Position numbers and translations under genes: made by a program. Under the pieces are notes generated by a model that did no database searches, was not told where the DNA came from, and saw only the letters and a list, made by a program, of their open reading frames with translations. Of a stretch of 64,000 nucleotides of DNA, positions 16,553 through 25,153 are shown piece by piece. The first letter of the stretch is position 1. Each line of letters opens with the position of its first letter. This DNA is from Lentibacillus sp. CBA3610 (GTDB lineage Bacteria > Bacillota > Bacilli > Bacillales > Amphibacillaceae): contig NZ_CP035925.1 in NCBI RefSeq assembly GCF_013373365.1, forward strand, positions 248,001 through 312,000. Reading direction: 5' to 3'.

Positions 16553-17695
16553 ATGAAAACAAGCCGGTTTATGAAATTTATTGGCGGCCGTGATTTGTTT
16601 TACGGTTTGATCTTATTAATACTGATTGGAATCGCCATCTTCATCTATACGGAAGTATCGTTTATTTTTAATCCGATTATTACCATTATTTCAACCGTAT
16701 TGCCGCCGGTTATATTAGCCTTTATTGCTTTTTATTTACTGAATCCGATTGTTGACCTTTTGGAGCGGGTACATATTAATCGCATATGGGGGATTGTCAT
16801 CATTATCCTCGGCATCAGTGGCTTATTGACCGGATTGATTTTACTGACGGCACCGGCGATTGAGTCGCAGGTGAAGGATTTGGCCGCCAGATTCCCGAAT
16901 TATTTGCAGCAAATGGGTGAAGGGATTGAAAACTGGATTCAAACTTCTTTCCTGGCCCCATATTATGAACAGGGTTACGAATGGTTTACATCGAATTTAA
17001 GTGATATAACGAGCAGAGTAGGCGAATACCTGGGTGGTGCCGTTGAAGGTGTACAAAACGTTGCCAGCACCATTACAAGCGTTGTGGTCGCCATTATTAC
17101 TTTCCCGATTATTTTGTTCTTCTTGTTAAAGGACGGAGACCGTTTCAAGCAATTTTTCCTGAAATTGCTGCCGCCTAAATACAGAAATGAAGTTAATCAA
17201 ATACTGCACAATATGGATGTTCAAGTCGGCTCTTATATTCAGGGTCAGATTATTGTCGCAACGTGCATTGGTATTATGCTGTATATCGGCTATTTGATTA
17301 TTGGTCTGGATTATGCCATCACACTGGCTATTATTGCTGCCGTAACGAGTGTCGTGCCATATATAGGGCCAACGATTGCCATCATTCCGGCCATTATCAT
17401 TGCGATTGTTGATTCGCCGGTTATGCTGCTGAAATTGGGAATTGTCTGGGCTGCGGTACAGTTTCTCGAGGGAAATTTTGTTTCGCCGAACGTTATGGGA
17501 AAGACAATGCAGGTCCACCCACTTACGATCATTATCATATTATTGGTCGCAGGGAATCTGTTCGGTGTCGTCGGTGTCATCCTTGGTATCCCCGGATATG
17601 CCATTTTGAAGGTGCTTACCGTTTATTTGTTTCAAAAATTCAAGGCACGTTACAACCGATTTTACGGTGAAGACGATGGCGCTTATGAAGAATAG
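16553..17695 (+). CDS. AI-2E-family permease (YrrI-like)
   Basis: A 380-residue membrane protein of the AI-2E transporter family (formerly UPF0118). Two or three N-terminal helices (about 16-85) are followed by a long extracytoplasmic region (about 105-170) and five more helices. The motifs LLKDGDRF at about 205 and VPYIGP at about 275 with the closing hydrophobic GIPGYAIL are family hallmarks. Members have been tied to autoinducer-2 export or to sodium/proton exchange in halophiles; the substrate here is unknown. ATG 16553 follows GAGGAGGAG at 16535. It is a single gene with its own terminator. Confidence 0.85.
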   Translation: MKTSRFMKFIGGRDLFYGLILLILIGIAIFIYTEVSFIFNPIITIISTVLPPVILAFIAFYLLNPIVDLLERVHINRIWGIVIIILGISGLLTGLILLTAPAIESQVKDLAARFPNYLQQMGEGIENWIQTSFLAPYYEQGYEWFTSNLSDITSRVGEYLGGAVEGVQNVASTITSVVVAIITFPIILFFLLKDGDRFKQFFLKLLPPKYRNEVNQILHNMDVQVGSYIQGQIIVATCIGIMLYIGYLIIGLDYAITLAIIAAVTSVVPYIGPTIAIIPAIIIAIVDSPVMLLKLGIVWAAVQFLEGNFVSPNVMGKTMQVHPLTIIIILLVAGNLFGVVGVILGIPGYAILKVLTVYLFQKFKARYNRFYGEDDGAYEE

Positions 17696-17716
17696 AATAC
17701 TGTCTAAGCTGGATAA

Positions 17717-17748
17717 AACTGCTATTCTTTAGGAAATAGCAGTTTTTC
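17717..17748 (+). terminator. Terminator of the AI-2E permease gene
   Basis: AACTGCTATT / AATAGCAGTT with an 8-nt loop, then TTT. Confidence 0.82.
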
Positions 17749-17837
17749 CATCATATCCTCATGAAATGAATCATGTCGTTCATATAATGATGGCAAGGAC
17801 AACCCTTTTGACAAATGGCCAGAAAAAGGAGATGGTG

Positions 17838-18341
17838 ATGATCGATATCCGTTTGCTGGAACCGGGGGATGCAGAGGTATATAAAAAATTGCGGCTGGAG
17901 GCACTCTTGAATAGTCCCGAAGCATTTTCAGCGAGTTATGAGGAAGTACAGGCTGACTCGATTGGTGAGTATCAAGCAATATTTCAGTCGCAAAACATTC
18001 ATACGTTTGGTGCTTTTGAATCGAATGAATTATTTGGCGTGGTGACACTCATCAGGGAAACAAAAATGAAAGCCGAACACCGTACTACGATCTCCGGGCT
18101 TTATGTAACACCGTATAAGCGGGAAAACGGAACAGGCAAGACATTAATGCACACAGCAATTGATTGTGCAAAGTCATTGGATGGTGTGGAGCAGGTTTGT
18201 CTATCCGTCATCATTAAACGCGATACTGTAAAAAGCCTCTATTATGCACTGGGGTTTGTTCCGTTTGGTGTACATAAACAGGCCGTCAAGTTAGGTGATA
18301 CTTATTTCGACGAGGAGTATATGGTTATGACTCTGGGATAG
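17838..18341 (+). CDS. GNAT-family N-acetyltransferase
   Basis: A 167-residue acetyl-CoA-dependent transferase. The N-terminus IRLLEPGDAEVYKKLRLEAL is the first GNAT strand-helix. The acetyl-CoA loop is at about residues 90-105 (SGLYVTPYKRENGTGKTLMH; the usual R-x-x-G-x-G/A reads KRENGTG), and the C-terminal YYALGFVPFG is typical. The acceptor is unknown. ATG 17838 follows AAAGGAGATGG. It lies 21 bp before the APH-like kinase gene and may be cotranscribed with it. Confidence 0.85.
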   Translation: MIDIRLLEPGDAEVYKKLRLEALLNSPEAFSASYEEVQADSIGEYQAIFQSQNIHTFGAFESNELFGVVTLIRETKMKAEHRTTISGLYVTPYKRENGTGKTLMHTAIDCAKSLDGVEQVCLSVIIKRDTVKSLYYALGFVPFGVHKQAVKLGDTYFDEEYMVMTLG

Positions 18342-18362
18342 TTCAGGTATTCAGGGACACTG

Positions 18363-19403
18363 ATGAATGACGTTACATGTTGGAGGCATCAGATATTGCA
18401 TATAAATGTAAAACACTCACTAATCGATCCGGAAACAATCAAGCAAATGATGGCAGATTATGATATGGAGGGGGATTGTCACTGTGATTTCTTAGCCCGT
18501 GGATTGAATGATACGTATTACATAACGGATGATAAGGATCATCAATATATTTTCAGGGTTTATCGGTCAGGCTGGCGTGATAAACAGGCCATTTCATTTG
18601 AATTGGACAGCCTTCTTCATTTGTATGAACAGGATTTTCGTATATCCTATCCGATTAAAAAAAGGGATGGGCTATTTTTGAATGAAATAGAAGCCCCTGA
18701 AGGTTTGCGTTATGGTGTGCTGTTTTCCTATTCGGCAGGGGTGCGTCCGCTGATTAATGTGGACAATTCGGAGGAAATCGGTGCAGCGCTTGGACGTATG
18801 CATGAATTGACATCTGGATTCTTCCCGATACATGAACGCGGATTTCAGCTGGATACAACGCACTTACTTGATGAACCGGCAGCTGTTATATCCCCGGTCA
18901 TTGAAAGATATATTGGTCATGAGGCCGTCGAAGTTTTTCAAACAGTCGTGGAAAATACGAAGGCTGACCTATGGGAACTCGATCTCGAAAAGGGCTTTTG
19001 CCATGGTGATTTCCATAACCATAATATGCATATTCATGATGGTAAATTAGAAGTGTTTGACTTTGACTGCTGTGCTATCGGGTATCGCGGCTATGATATT
19101 GCAGTGTCCTGGTGGAATTTGAAAAATAACTATCGAAATATGGAGGAAGAATGCTGGGATGCATTTTTGAAAGGCTATTTAGCTGAGCGTGATTTATCAG
19201 GAGCCGAGATGAAGAGCTTGCCGCTGTTTATTACTGCCAGGAGGATTTGGCTGATGGGAACCATGATCGCCAATGATGATGTGTGGGGAACGAATTGGAT
19301 TAACGAGCAGACATTAAAGTTATTTATAGGGCAGTTAAGGACAGACAGACTGGGCGATGAAAATCTTAGAGAGATGGATGACTACACCAGAATAAATGGT
19401 TAG
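18363..19403 (+). CDS. APH-family phosphotransferase (aminoglycoside/choline-kinase fold)
   Basis: A 346-residue kinase-like protein. The catalytic loop HGDFHNHNMH (about residues 215-224) and the metal-binding FDFDCCAIGYRGYD (about 233-246) are complete; an N-terminal lobe precedes them (DFLARGLNDTYYI..YIFRVYRSGW with the candidate ATP-binding segment). Family members phosphorylate aminoglycosides, homoserine, choline or other small molecules; nothing here picks one, and antibiotic resistance should not be assumed. It follows a GNAT gene by 21 bp. Confidence 0.82.
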   Translation: MNDVTCWRHQILHINVKHSLIDPETIKQMMADYDMEGDCHCDFLARGLNDTYYITDDKDHQYIFRVYRSGWRDKQAISFELDSLLHLYEQDFRISYPIKKRDGLFLNEIEAPEGLRYGVLFSYSAGVRPLINVDNSEEIGAALGRMHELTSGFFPIHERGFQLDTTHLLDEPAAVISPVIERYIGHEAVEVFQTVVENTKADLWELDLEKGFCHGDFHNHNMHIHDGKLEVFDFDCCAIGYRGYDIAVSWWNLKNNYRNMEEECWDAFLKGYLAERDLSGAEMKSLPLFITARRIWLMGTMIANDDVWGTNWINEQTLKLFIGQLRTDRLGDENLREMDDYTRING

Positions 19404-19415
19404 TGCAAATAAACC

Positions 19416-19628
19416 GCTCCGGAAATATACTTGGTGCTCGTCGTGTTGCAAGTTATTTCGATGAAGTCGCACTCCTCGCAGAAAAGCATTGCTCGTCGTG
19501 TTGCAAGTGAATTCGGGGGAGCAGCACTCCTCGCAACTCGTAGCTAATTCGGTAGATGTTTTGCTCGTCACTGCGGGGTCTCACCTATGCCTCTTTTCCC
19601 GCAGGAGTCTACGTATATTTCCTTCGCT
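19416..19628. repeat. Composite dispersed repeat with two nested inserts
   Basis: It starts CGCTCCGGAAATATACTT and ends CCCGCAGGAGTCTACGTATA, the same outer words as elements at 23.6, 32.5 and 48 kb. Inside, TGCTCGTC (the complement of GACGAGCA) occurs at 19435, 19490 and 19562, bounding two inserts of 47 and 64 bp. Compared with 48.3-48.5 kb, the GC-rich core between the inserts is missing. Confidence 0.8.
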
Positions 19629-19738
19629 AAATCTGGGCATTGTTCGTCTTTAGAGTTGATAATTATAGACATGTCCCAGCCACTTTAAACTAAGCTGATT
19701 TTATTTAAACGTTTATCAGTGGGGAAAACACATCTGAT

Positions 19739-21410
19739 ACTCCCACAGCTAAAGCAGTAGGGTTCTGAATCCATTGTCCTTCTTCCGGCCGGCAGCCACA
19801 GACACATTTTCATGTGCTCGGCATTTAGGGTTGTTCAGGATACTGGGACCATTTCCTTCAGAACTTTCACGGCCAAAGCAGCCTCTGCTGCCATTAACGA
19901 CCGCATCTTTGACTTTCACAAGCCCGGTGGTATCACACCGCTGTATGTATTGCATTAGTTTTTTACAATAATTCCCGAATTTAATATCATTCTTTTGCTA
20001 TTTACAATGGCTCTTATTACCTGGTCATGCAACTTTTTAAACAATGGAAAGGCTGCCTCACATTGGCTTCGATTTGGTTTGGTTCCTGACCTATTGGCAT
20101 TCATCAATAAGAAGGCTGAATACAGATCACGCTGCAGCTTCGTATTGTCATCAATCACATGCCAGCGCTGTGACAACGGCTTTTTGCTGTATATATTTTT
20201 AACATGACAGTACTGGCTGGCTTTGAACTTCTGAGTATTCACTTCTGCAAAGGTGCCGCCGAGGCGTATCACTTTTTCACGCAGTATGGTGATAAACATG
20301 GCCGGTGCCCGATGGCCGAGTGTTTTTCCAAAACGTTTTTTGCGTATATACTTTCCTGTTTTCCCGGATGTTTCAGTATTCTGCTTTCGTTTTTGCAGGG
20401 CTTTAAAATGCATGGTCTCCGTACAAAAGTGATCACCAAGCGTGAGAAGTTCATTTGCTAAAGTACGGTGGGATAATTTTCGAATCACTGCTTGTTTGCG
20501 ATGCAATTCTTTTAATCTTACACGATACTTCCGATAATGATTGGAAAATACCCAGGTTTTCTTGCCTTGTTTGATTGTGCCATCTCTATTGAAATTTTGC
20601 GGGTTTGTCGCCCGTTTCGAACGGTCCATTTTACGTTGAATCAATCGAATATCACGTGATATTTCTTGAACCTGTTCCGCTAAATTGAATAAGGCAGCTT
20701 TTGTTAATGATGAAACAGCCAGGCTTGATGTGCCAATATCCAATCCAACATCTCCTTTTCCAAGCTTTCTGTTCTTGGATGGCGGATACCCGCTGATAAC
20801 CAAATCAGCAAAATAGCGTATGCGCCCTCTTACTTCTTTTTGAACAATCCGCACAAATTTTACCCTGTATTGATCATGTACCGTTTTCTCTTTTCCGTCT
20901 GATATGATTGTATAGGAGAAGGTGTTTGCTTATCTAAATGGTGAAGGATTTCAGAAGTATAGGCATCGTTCTTTTTGATTTCAGTGGTGTAGTAAATTCT
21001 TTATAGACGATCAATCCGTCTCTAAAACGCCACGCCAGCGGTCGTGTTGGTTTTCCTTCAAAACTTCCATTTTCTCTTTCGAACAAAGCGGGACATGTTT
21101 GGCCTTCCAAATAAGTTTTTTTGCTGAATGCCAGCCAGGCGCGGGAGGCTGTTTTTTGCGCAACAGCTTGCATCACTTTATATGGAAGTGCTGACGAATA
21201 GGTTTTACCACACGTGTGAAAGCAAATTCTGTCAGTTCATATTTTTTTTCTTTAAAAGATGAAGCTTTTGATTGATCATTTTCTTTTCATGAATAAGCGA
21301 GGCATCATGGTCATCTTTTGCCAATTTCTTATTGACGCTATGCAGTTGGCGGATTAACCGCTTTATATGCCTTTTCCCGTTTTTGTTTTTTCACGTTTCA
21401 GTACTCACAA
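19739..21410 (-). mobile_element. Decayed TnpB element (second IS605-type copy)
   Basis: On the minus strand the right end reads ACCCTACTGCTTTAGCTGTG then GGAGTATC (19768-19739), a typical right-end hairpin with CCCTAC.../...GTGGGAG arms. A broken tnpB precedes it, with 200 bases between, where an omega RNA scaffold would lie. The left boundary is uncertain; sequence beyond 21410 shows no further coding similarity. Confidence 0.7.
19955..21400 (-). pseudogene. tnpB: tnpB, frameshifted
   Basis: The C-terminal two thirds is open (299 codons, 20854 back to 19955) and holds the first RuvC Asp in GDVGLDIGTSSLAV, a Glu in CTETMHFKAL and the final Asp in LQRDLYSAFLLM. The N-terminal third is split over other frames: an 80-codon piece at 20934-21176 (KVMQAVAQKTASRAWLAF...) and degraded text up to about 21400 (HSVNKKLAKD-like). 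At least two shifts separate the pieces, so no full nuclease is made. This TnpB belongs to a subgroup different from the 8.5-kb copy. Confidence 0.8.
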
Positions 21411-21640
21411 GACGGTATTATATATGATGCGGCAAATTTCCAATTCATCAGTGATGACAGCAAACATTCTTGGTGTTATAATCTATTCAAGTTAACACAA
21501 ACGTTGGGGATGTTGTTTTAGCCAATGTGAACACCTTTTTAGAAGGGAACGTATGTTTCACTTTTATTATATCCTATTGACTATCAGAAAGCAAGAAATC
21601 GTTTACTAAACACACTTAATCTTTTTAACTTAATTCATTT

Positions 21641-21687
21641 CAGATACGGAGCACCACAAAACCTTCTTTTGTGGCGCTCCGTATCTG
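21641..21687. repeat. Long near-perfect hairpin (21-bp arms)
   Basis: CAGATACGGAGCACCACAAA plus A (21641-21661) pairs with 21667-21687 with one mismatch around the loop CCTTC. No T-run follows on the plus strand. It sits alone between the decayed TnpB element and the toxin locus. The rest of 21411-22031 shows no gene I can support. Confidence 0.75.
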
Positions 21688-22031
21688 ACCTCACTTTCAT
21701 CCCAAGTCTAAAGACGATGGGCTTTCTCGTTCGGAGAATCTGTAATCAACATTGATGTCATTAAATTGCCATCCATCAGTCCAATTCCGGGACGTTATAC
21801 GAAGAGTTTTAACGGGAAGGTAGAAGAGTGGAGCGAAATTTAGAGGTACCTTTGATGGATTTTGGGTATTAAGAATGGTATAATATGATTGAGTCAAAAG
21901 TATGATAACCATGCAAAGCATTACCCCACATGCAACGGGTTTCAGAGAGCGAAAAGAATCAAATATTTAATGAATAATTGGTGTTAAGGTTAAATAGAAT
22001 GGAATTGGTTGTTTTTTCGAAAGAACGCAAA

Positions 22032-22059
22032 CGAGCCGCAAGCTGCAACTTGCGACTCG
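22032..22059 (-). terminator. Terminator of the type I toxin mRNA
   Basis: CGAGCCGCAAG / CTTGCGACTCG, nearly perfect 11-bp arms with a CTGCAA loop. On the minus strand it is followed by TTTGCGTTCTTT. It lies about 90 bases past the toxin stop. Confidence 0.7.
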
Positions 22060-22147
22060 TGACAGTTATTGAAAGGAATGGCGGCTTTTAACCAGAAACC
22101 GAAAAAAAGTAATGCCCCTGACTTATTTAATTTTGGCTGGGTATTAC

Positions 22148-22231
22148 TTATTTTTCATTCGAGCCAGAAATTAACAATACGAGCGTCCCAAACATCAACA
22201 TCAGCTCGAGCGTCTTGTCAATTGGGATCAC
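22148..22231 (-). CDS. Small hydrophobic type I toxin, holin-like (TxpA/BsrG type)
   Basis: A 27-residue peptide from GTG 22231: an N-terminal IPIDKTLELMLMFGTLVLLI hydrophobic stretch, then SGSNEK. The L-M-L-M-F-G-T-L-V core matches the putative holin-like toxin family (Hol-Tox; relatives of TxpA, BsrG). A ribosome site AAAGGGG lies about 11 bases upstream. The mRNA folds back: GGCGGCTT in the leader (about 22268-22261) can pair with AAGCCGCC near the 3' end (about 22090-22083), and GAAAGG of the ribosome site with CCTTTC just beyond. Such end-to-end pairing keeps these toxin mRNAs silent until processed. An antisense RNA from the plus strand over 22030-22150 would be expected. Confidence 0.72.
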   Translation of the reverse strand: MIPIDKTLELMLMFGTLVLLISGSNEK

Positions 22232-22412
22232 TTACTTCAGCCCCTTTCATATAAAGGAGTGAAGCCGCCAGCCGGAGAAATGATTCTCCTGCCACTCTAA
22301 TGCAAAGCGTTCCCACAATAAGCTGTCCCATTCATTATACTATAAAGATGCTGGAAAAGCTTGTCATTTTCAAAAAATAGTAAAATATTCTTATAACTTT
22401 GCTGATTAAAGG

Positions 22413-23509
22413 TTATACAATTGATATATGTTTGCTGCTGTCGTGTTTATATTTCCGATAAAATTGTATCATTGAATGGATGCTGTCTTTAAAATCAGGA
22501 CAGGTGATTTTTGATTCGGCCAGATCCGCTGCTGCAATTGAATTATCGAAACTTGCATCGATTATAAAATAATCCATCGCTTCCTGTTCAGCGTGCAGCC
22601 ATTTGCGCAGTGGTGCAGAAGATAAGGAACGTTTTGGCCATGACAATGGGATAGTGCCCTTAGGTGTTTTCCCCAGATATTCTTCTGCAATCATCCGGTA
22701 CAATTCACGCATTGTATAAGGACTTGGATCTGTGAGATGGTATGTTTTTCCTTCACCGATTGGTTCCATCCCGAGGTAACTTGCGGCTTGCAGCAGGTAA
22801 TCATATGGTATGAAATTCCCCTCTGGTTTGCCCTCACCGATATATGGAATAACCGGTAACCAGGCTAACCGGTCAAACATATTCAGCATTGAAAATAAAA
22901 TACCGTCGAATTTGAGTGTTTCCAGTAGTGGAATGGCCCTTGTTACGCCGGGACGGATAATTGGTTATTGGAACTTCTTTTTCAAAATCATCCACTAAAT
23001 ACTTCCGCATGATATTTGTCTCTTCATAATGGTCTGAATGACTGTCCTCTGATAGCTCAGTTTCGTAAATTTTACCTCGCGTTTCCGGATACATAGGCGG
23101 TACTGGAAATAGACGTAGCGTCAAGTTTTGTTAATTCTTTGACCCAGTCATTCATATTGCGGGTTCCGTTGACATTGACTTTGAATGCGGAATCTTTCGG
23201 AACAGCCAGGTCATAAATAGCTGCTAAGTGAAAGACGTGCGTGACTGCTGATTTTAGTTGTTGATTCATGTCTTTTTCAATCGAGAGTTCATGCTTTGTG
23301 ATATCACCTGAAACAATGGTAAAAGTGGCCGGATCAATAGCGTTGTTTTCCGCAAGCAGGCTGATTTCCCGGGAGGCTGTCTCATGGAGGCTGGGCAGTA
23401 CCAGTACATAAATATGATCTATATGTTGCCTATGGTCATGGATGAGCTGTGATATGAGATTTGTTGCAAGAAATCCCGGATAGCCAGTCAGAAAATAGAT
23501 GTGACGCAT
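22413..23509 (-). pseudogene. Thioester-reductase-like SDR oxidoreductase, frameshifted
   Basis: Three open pieces on the minus strand make one protein: an N-terminal Rossmann start (HIYFLTGYPGFLATNLISQL, with HVFHLAAIYDLAVP) at 23509-23075, a middle part with the ISSTAYVSG active-site region then ETELSEDSHSDHYEETN, and a C-terminal domain (NMFDRLAWLPVIPYIGEGKP...) down to 22413. At least two shifts near 23090-23110 and 22920-22960 separate them. The catalytic Tyr region and the NAD motif would be joined only after repair. Confidence 0.82.
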
Positions 23510-23620
23510 TCAACTTCCTCCTTTTTTAAATCTTATAAACTATTATATTATAAAGCGCTTTCAAAAAGAAGGTGTATTTAGATGTCTGTTTATTAAATAA
23601 TTATTGTTCTTGTCACAAAA

Positions 23621-23900
23621 ATTGATAAACTGCGACATAGAGTGCTTTGTTGATTTCCGTTTCGGGCAGTCACACCTTAGGGCAACGCTTCAGCCTCCTC
23701 GGAAGAAAACCGCTTCCTGCTCAGGTCTAGCTGCCCGCTTTCCCGCAGGAGTCTCCTGCCCTCCACTCCAATCAACAACCACAAGAGAGGTTTGATTACA
23801 CGATAAATGAATTTGATTTAAAGCACCAAACAGCGGAGCGTATTTCCGGAGCGATGTCATAGCACACAAATTTTTCATTGTGTCAATTTGTATCGGCTGC
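23621..23900. repeat. MITE-like composite repeat, element I
   Basis: It begins with GATAAACTGCGACATAG and ends with GTGTCAATTTGTATCGGCTG, degenerate inverted ends shared with elements at 32488-32985 and 47935-48585. Inside are the words CAGCCTCCTCGGAAG, TTTCCCGCAGGAGTCTCCTG and TATTTCCGGAGCGATGTC. No gene is present from 23510 to 24048 apart from this element. Confidence 0.75.
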
Positions 23901-24048
23901 GAGGTTAATCAATGTGGATTTTATTTCCCGATTCTTTATATTTTCCAGATTTAGGTCATTTCTAAGAAGTACCATTAAATAAAAGGCCAAAGCATACGTG
24001 ATTTTGTATAATGGGGGAAGAGAAATAGATTTGGAGAGGAGATATGAT

Positions 24049-24983
24049 GTGAAACGAAGACATGGCTAAAAATTTGGTATCGGGATTCTAGGCATCCTGT
24101 TTATAAATATTATCGCCAGTTTTATTTTTACAACCTGGCAATTGACCGCGGCGAAAAAGATTTTCTGCAGGGGAATGAGGACCTGGAAGTATCCGCTGAA
24201 ACAATGGAAGAATTGCTGGAAGGTGACTGGCGGACATGGGTTGACAACCAGGAATTTGATGAATGGACGAATGTATCCGATGATGGGATGAATTGACAGC
24301 TACACTTTTAGAACGAAGAACATCCAATAAAGTCGTGGTGATGGCACATGGCTATCCGGCAATTGCGATGGATATGGGCTGTTGGGTGAATATTTATGAA
24401 ACAAAAAGGCTACAACATATTTACGGCCGATTGCACGCGGACACGGTGCAAGCGGCGGTGACTACATCGGTTTCGGCTGGCATGACGCCTGGATTATTGG
24501 GACTGATTGACCAAATCATAGAAAGATATGGAGCAGATACAGAGATTCATTTACATGTATTTCAATGGAGCCGGCTGCTTGTTTAATGACTGCCGGTGAA
24601 AACTCCGGATAACGTGAAAGCCGTTGTTGCAGACAGTCCATATACAAGTTGAACGATTGTTCGCCTATCAGATGGACGGCATGTTTAACTCCCGTCATTC
24701 CCGTTCTTGCCATCAACGAGTGTTGTGACGCAATTAAGAGCAGGTTATCGCTGACAGAGCTTCAGCGCTGATCAGTGAAAAAGGCGGAGGTACCGATACT
24801 GTATTTTCATGGAATTGCTGATACGTTCGTCCTTGCCAGCATGTCACAAACATATGAAAATACGAAAAGTGAAGCAGAACTCATTGACTGTGATAATGCT
24901 GATCATTGGTGAGCCTTATGTGGTAGCGAAAGATAAATAATTTTGATAAAGTCAATGCATTTCTGAGAGAACACGCTGGATGA
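24049..24983 (+). pseudogene. Alpha/beta hydrolase (YqkD-like), multiply frameshifted
   Basis: Fragments in all three frames line up in order: an N-terminal membrane anchor (FGIGILGILFINIIASFIF), RTWVDNQEFDEWTNVSDDG, then NKVVVMAHGYPAIAMDMG, ARGHG-like and GDYIGFGWHD, the nucleophile region, and finally VPILYFHGIADTFVLASMSQ and NTKSEAELIDCDNADHW. This is the order of a DUF-type secreted or anchored hydrolase with HGY, G-x-S-x-G, Asp and His blocks. More than five shifts or stops rule out a product. GTG 24049 follows GGAGAGGAG. Confidence 0.8.
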
Positions 24984-24988
24984 AAAAG

Positions 24989-25012
24989 GGACACCTATAG
25001 CCAGCGGTGTCC
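24989..25012 (+). terminator. Terminator of the broken hydrolase gene
   Basis: GGACACC / GGTGTCC with a 10-nt loop, then a T-rich stretch. Confidence 0.65.
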
Positions 25013-25039
25013 ATTTGTGTTTATCGAAAAGAAAGAATA

Positions 25040-25143
25040 AAATTTCGGATGACGTTTTCAATTCGGAAATCGGCTAACTCGCCGATTTCTACCAATCCGA
25101 CCTCCGACCTCTGGCATCTGAAAGACGCGTCAGCGTTTTTCTT
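25040..25143. repeat. Dispersed ~100-bp repeat, copy B
   Basis: It contains CGGAAATCGGCTAACTCGCC, then GATTTCTACC, then CCTCTGGCATCTGAAAGACG, then CGTCAGCGTTTTTC. This is the same order as copy A and, inverted, copies C and D. It ends 10 bp before the S9 peptidase stop. Confidence 0.82.
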
Positions 25144-25153
25144 ACAGGTGTCG

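Noticed and set aside
18363..19403. Aminoglycoside resistance gene
   Set aside because: Only the general APH kinase motifs are present; the family has many metabolic members and no resistance context is seen.
19749..19955. 68-codon frame after the broken tnpB
   Set aside because: It lies where the omega RNA scaffold and right end of the element should be; likely non-coding.
21697..21921. 74-codon minus-strand frame with a hydrophobic start
   Set aside because: No ribosome site, no family likeness, and only a short hydrophobic stretch; it may be a remnant but cannot be supported.
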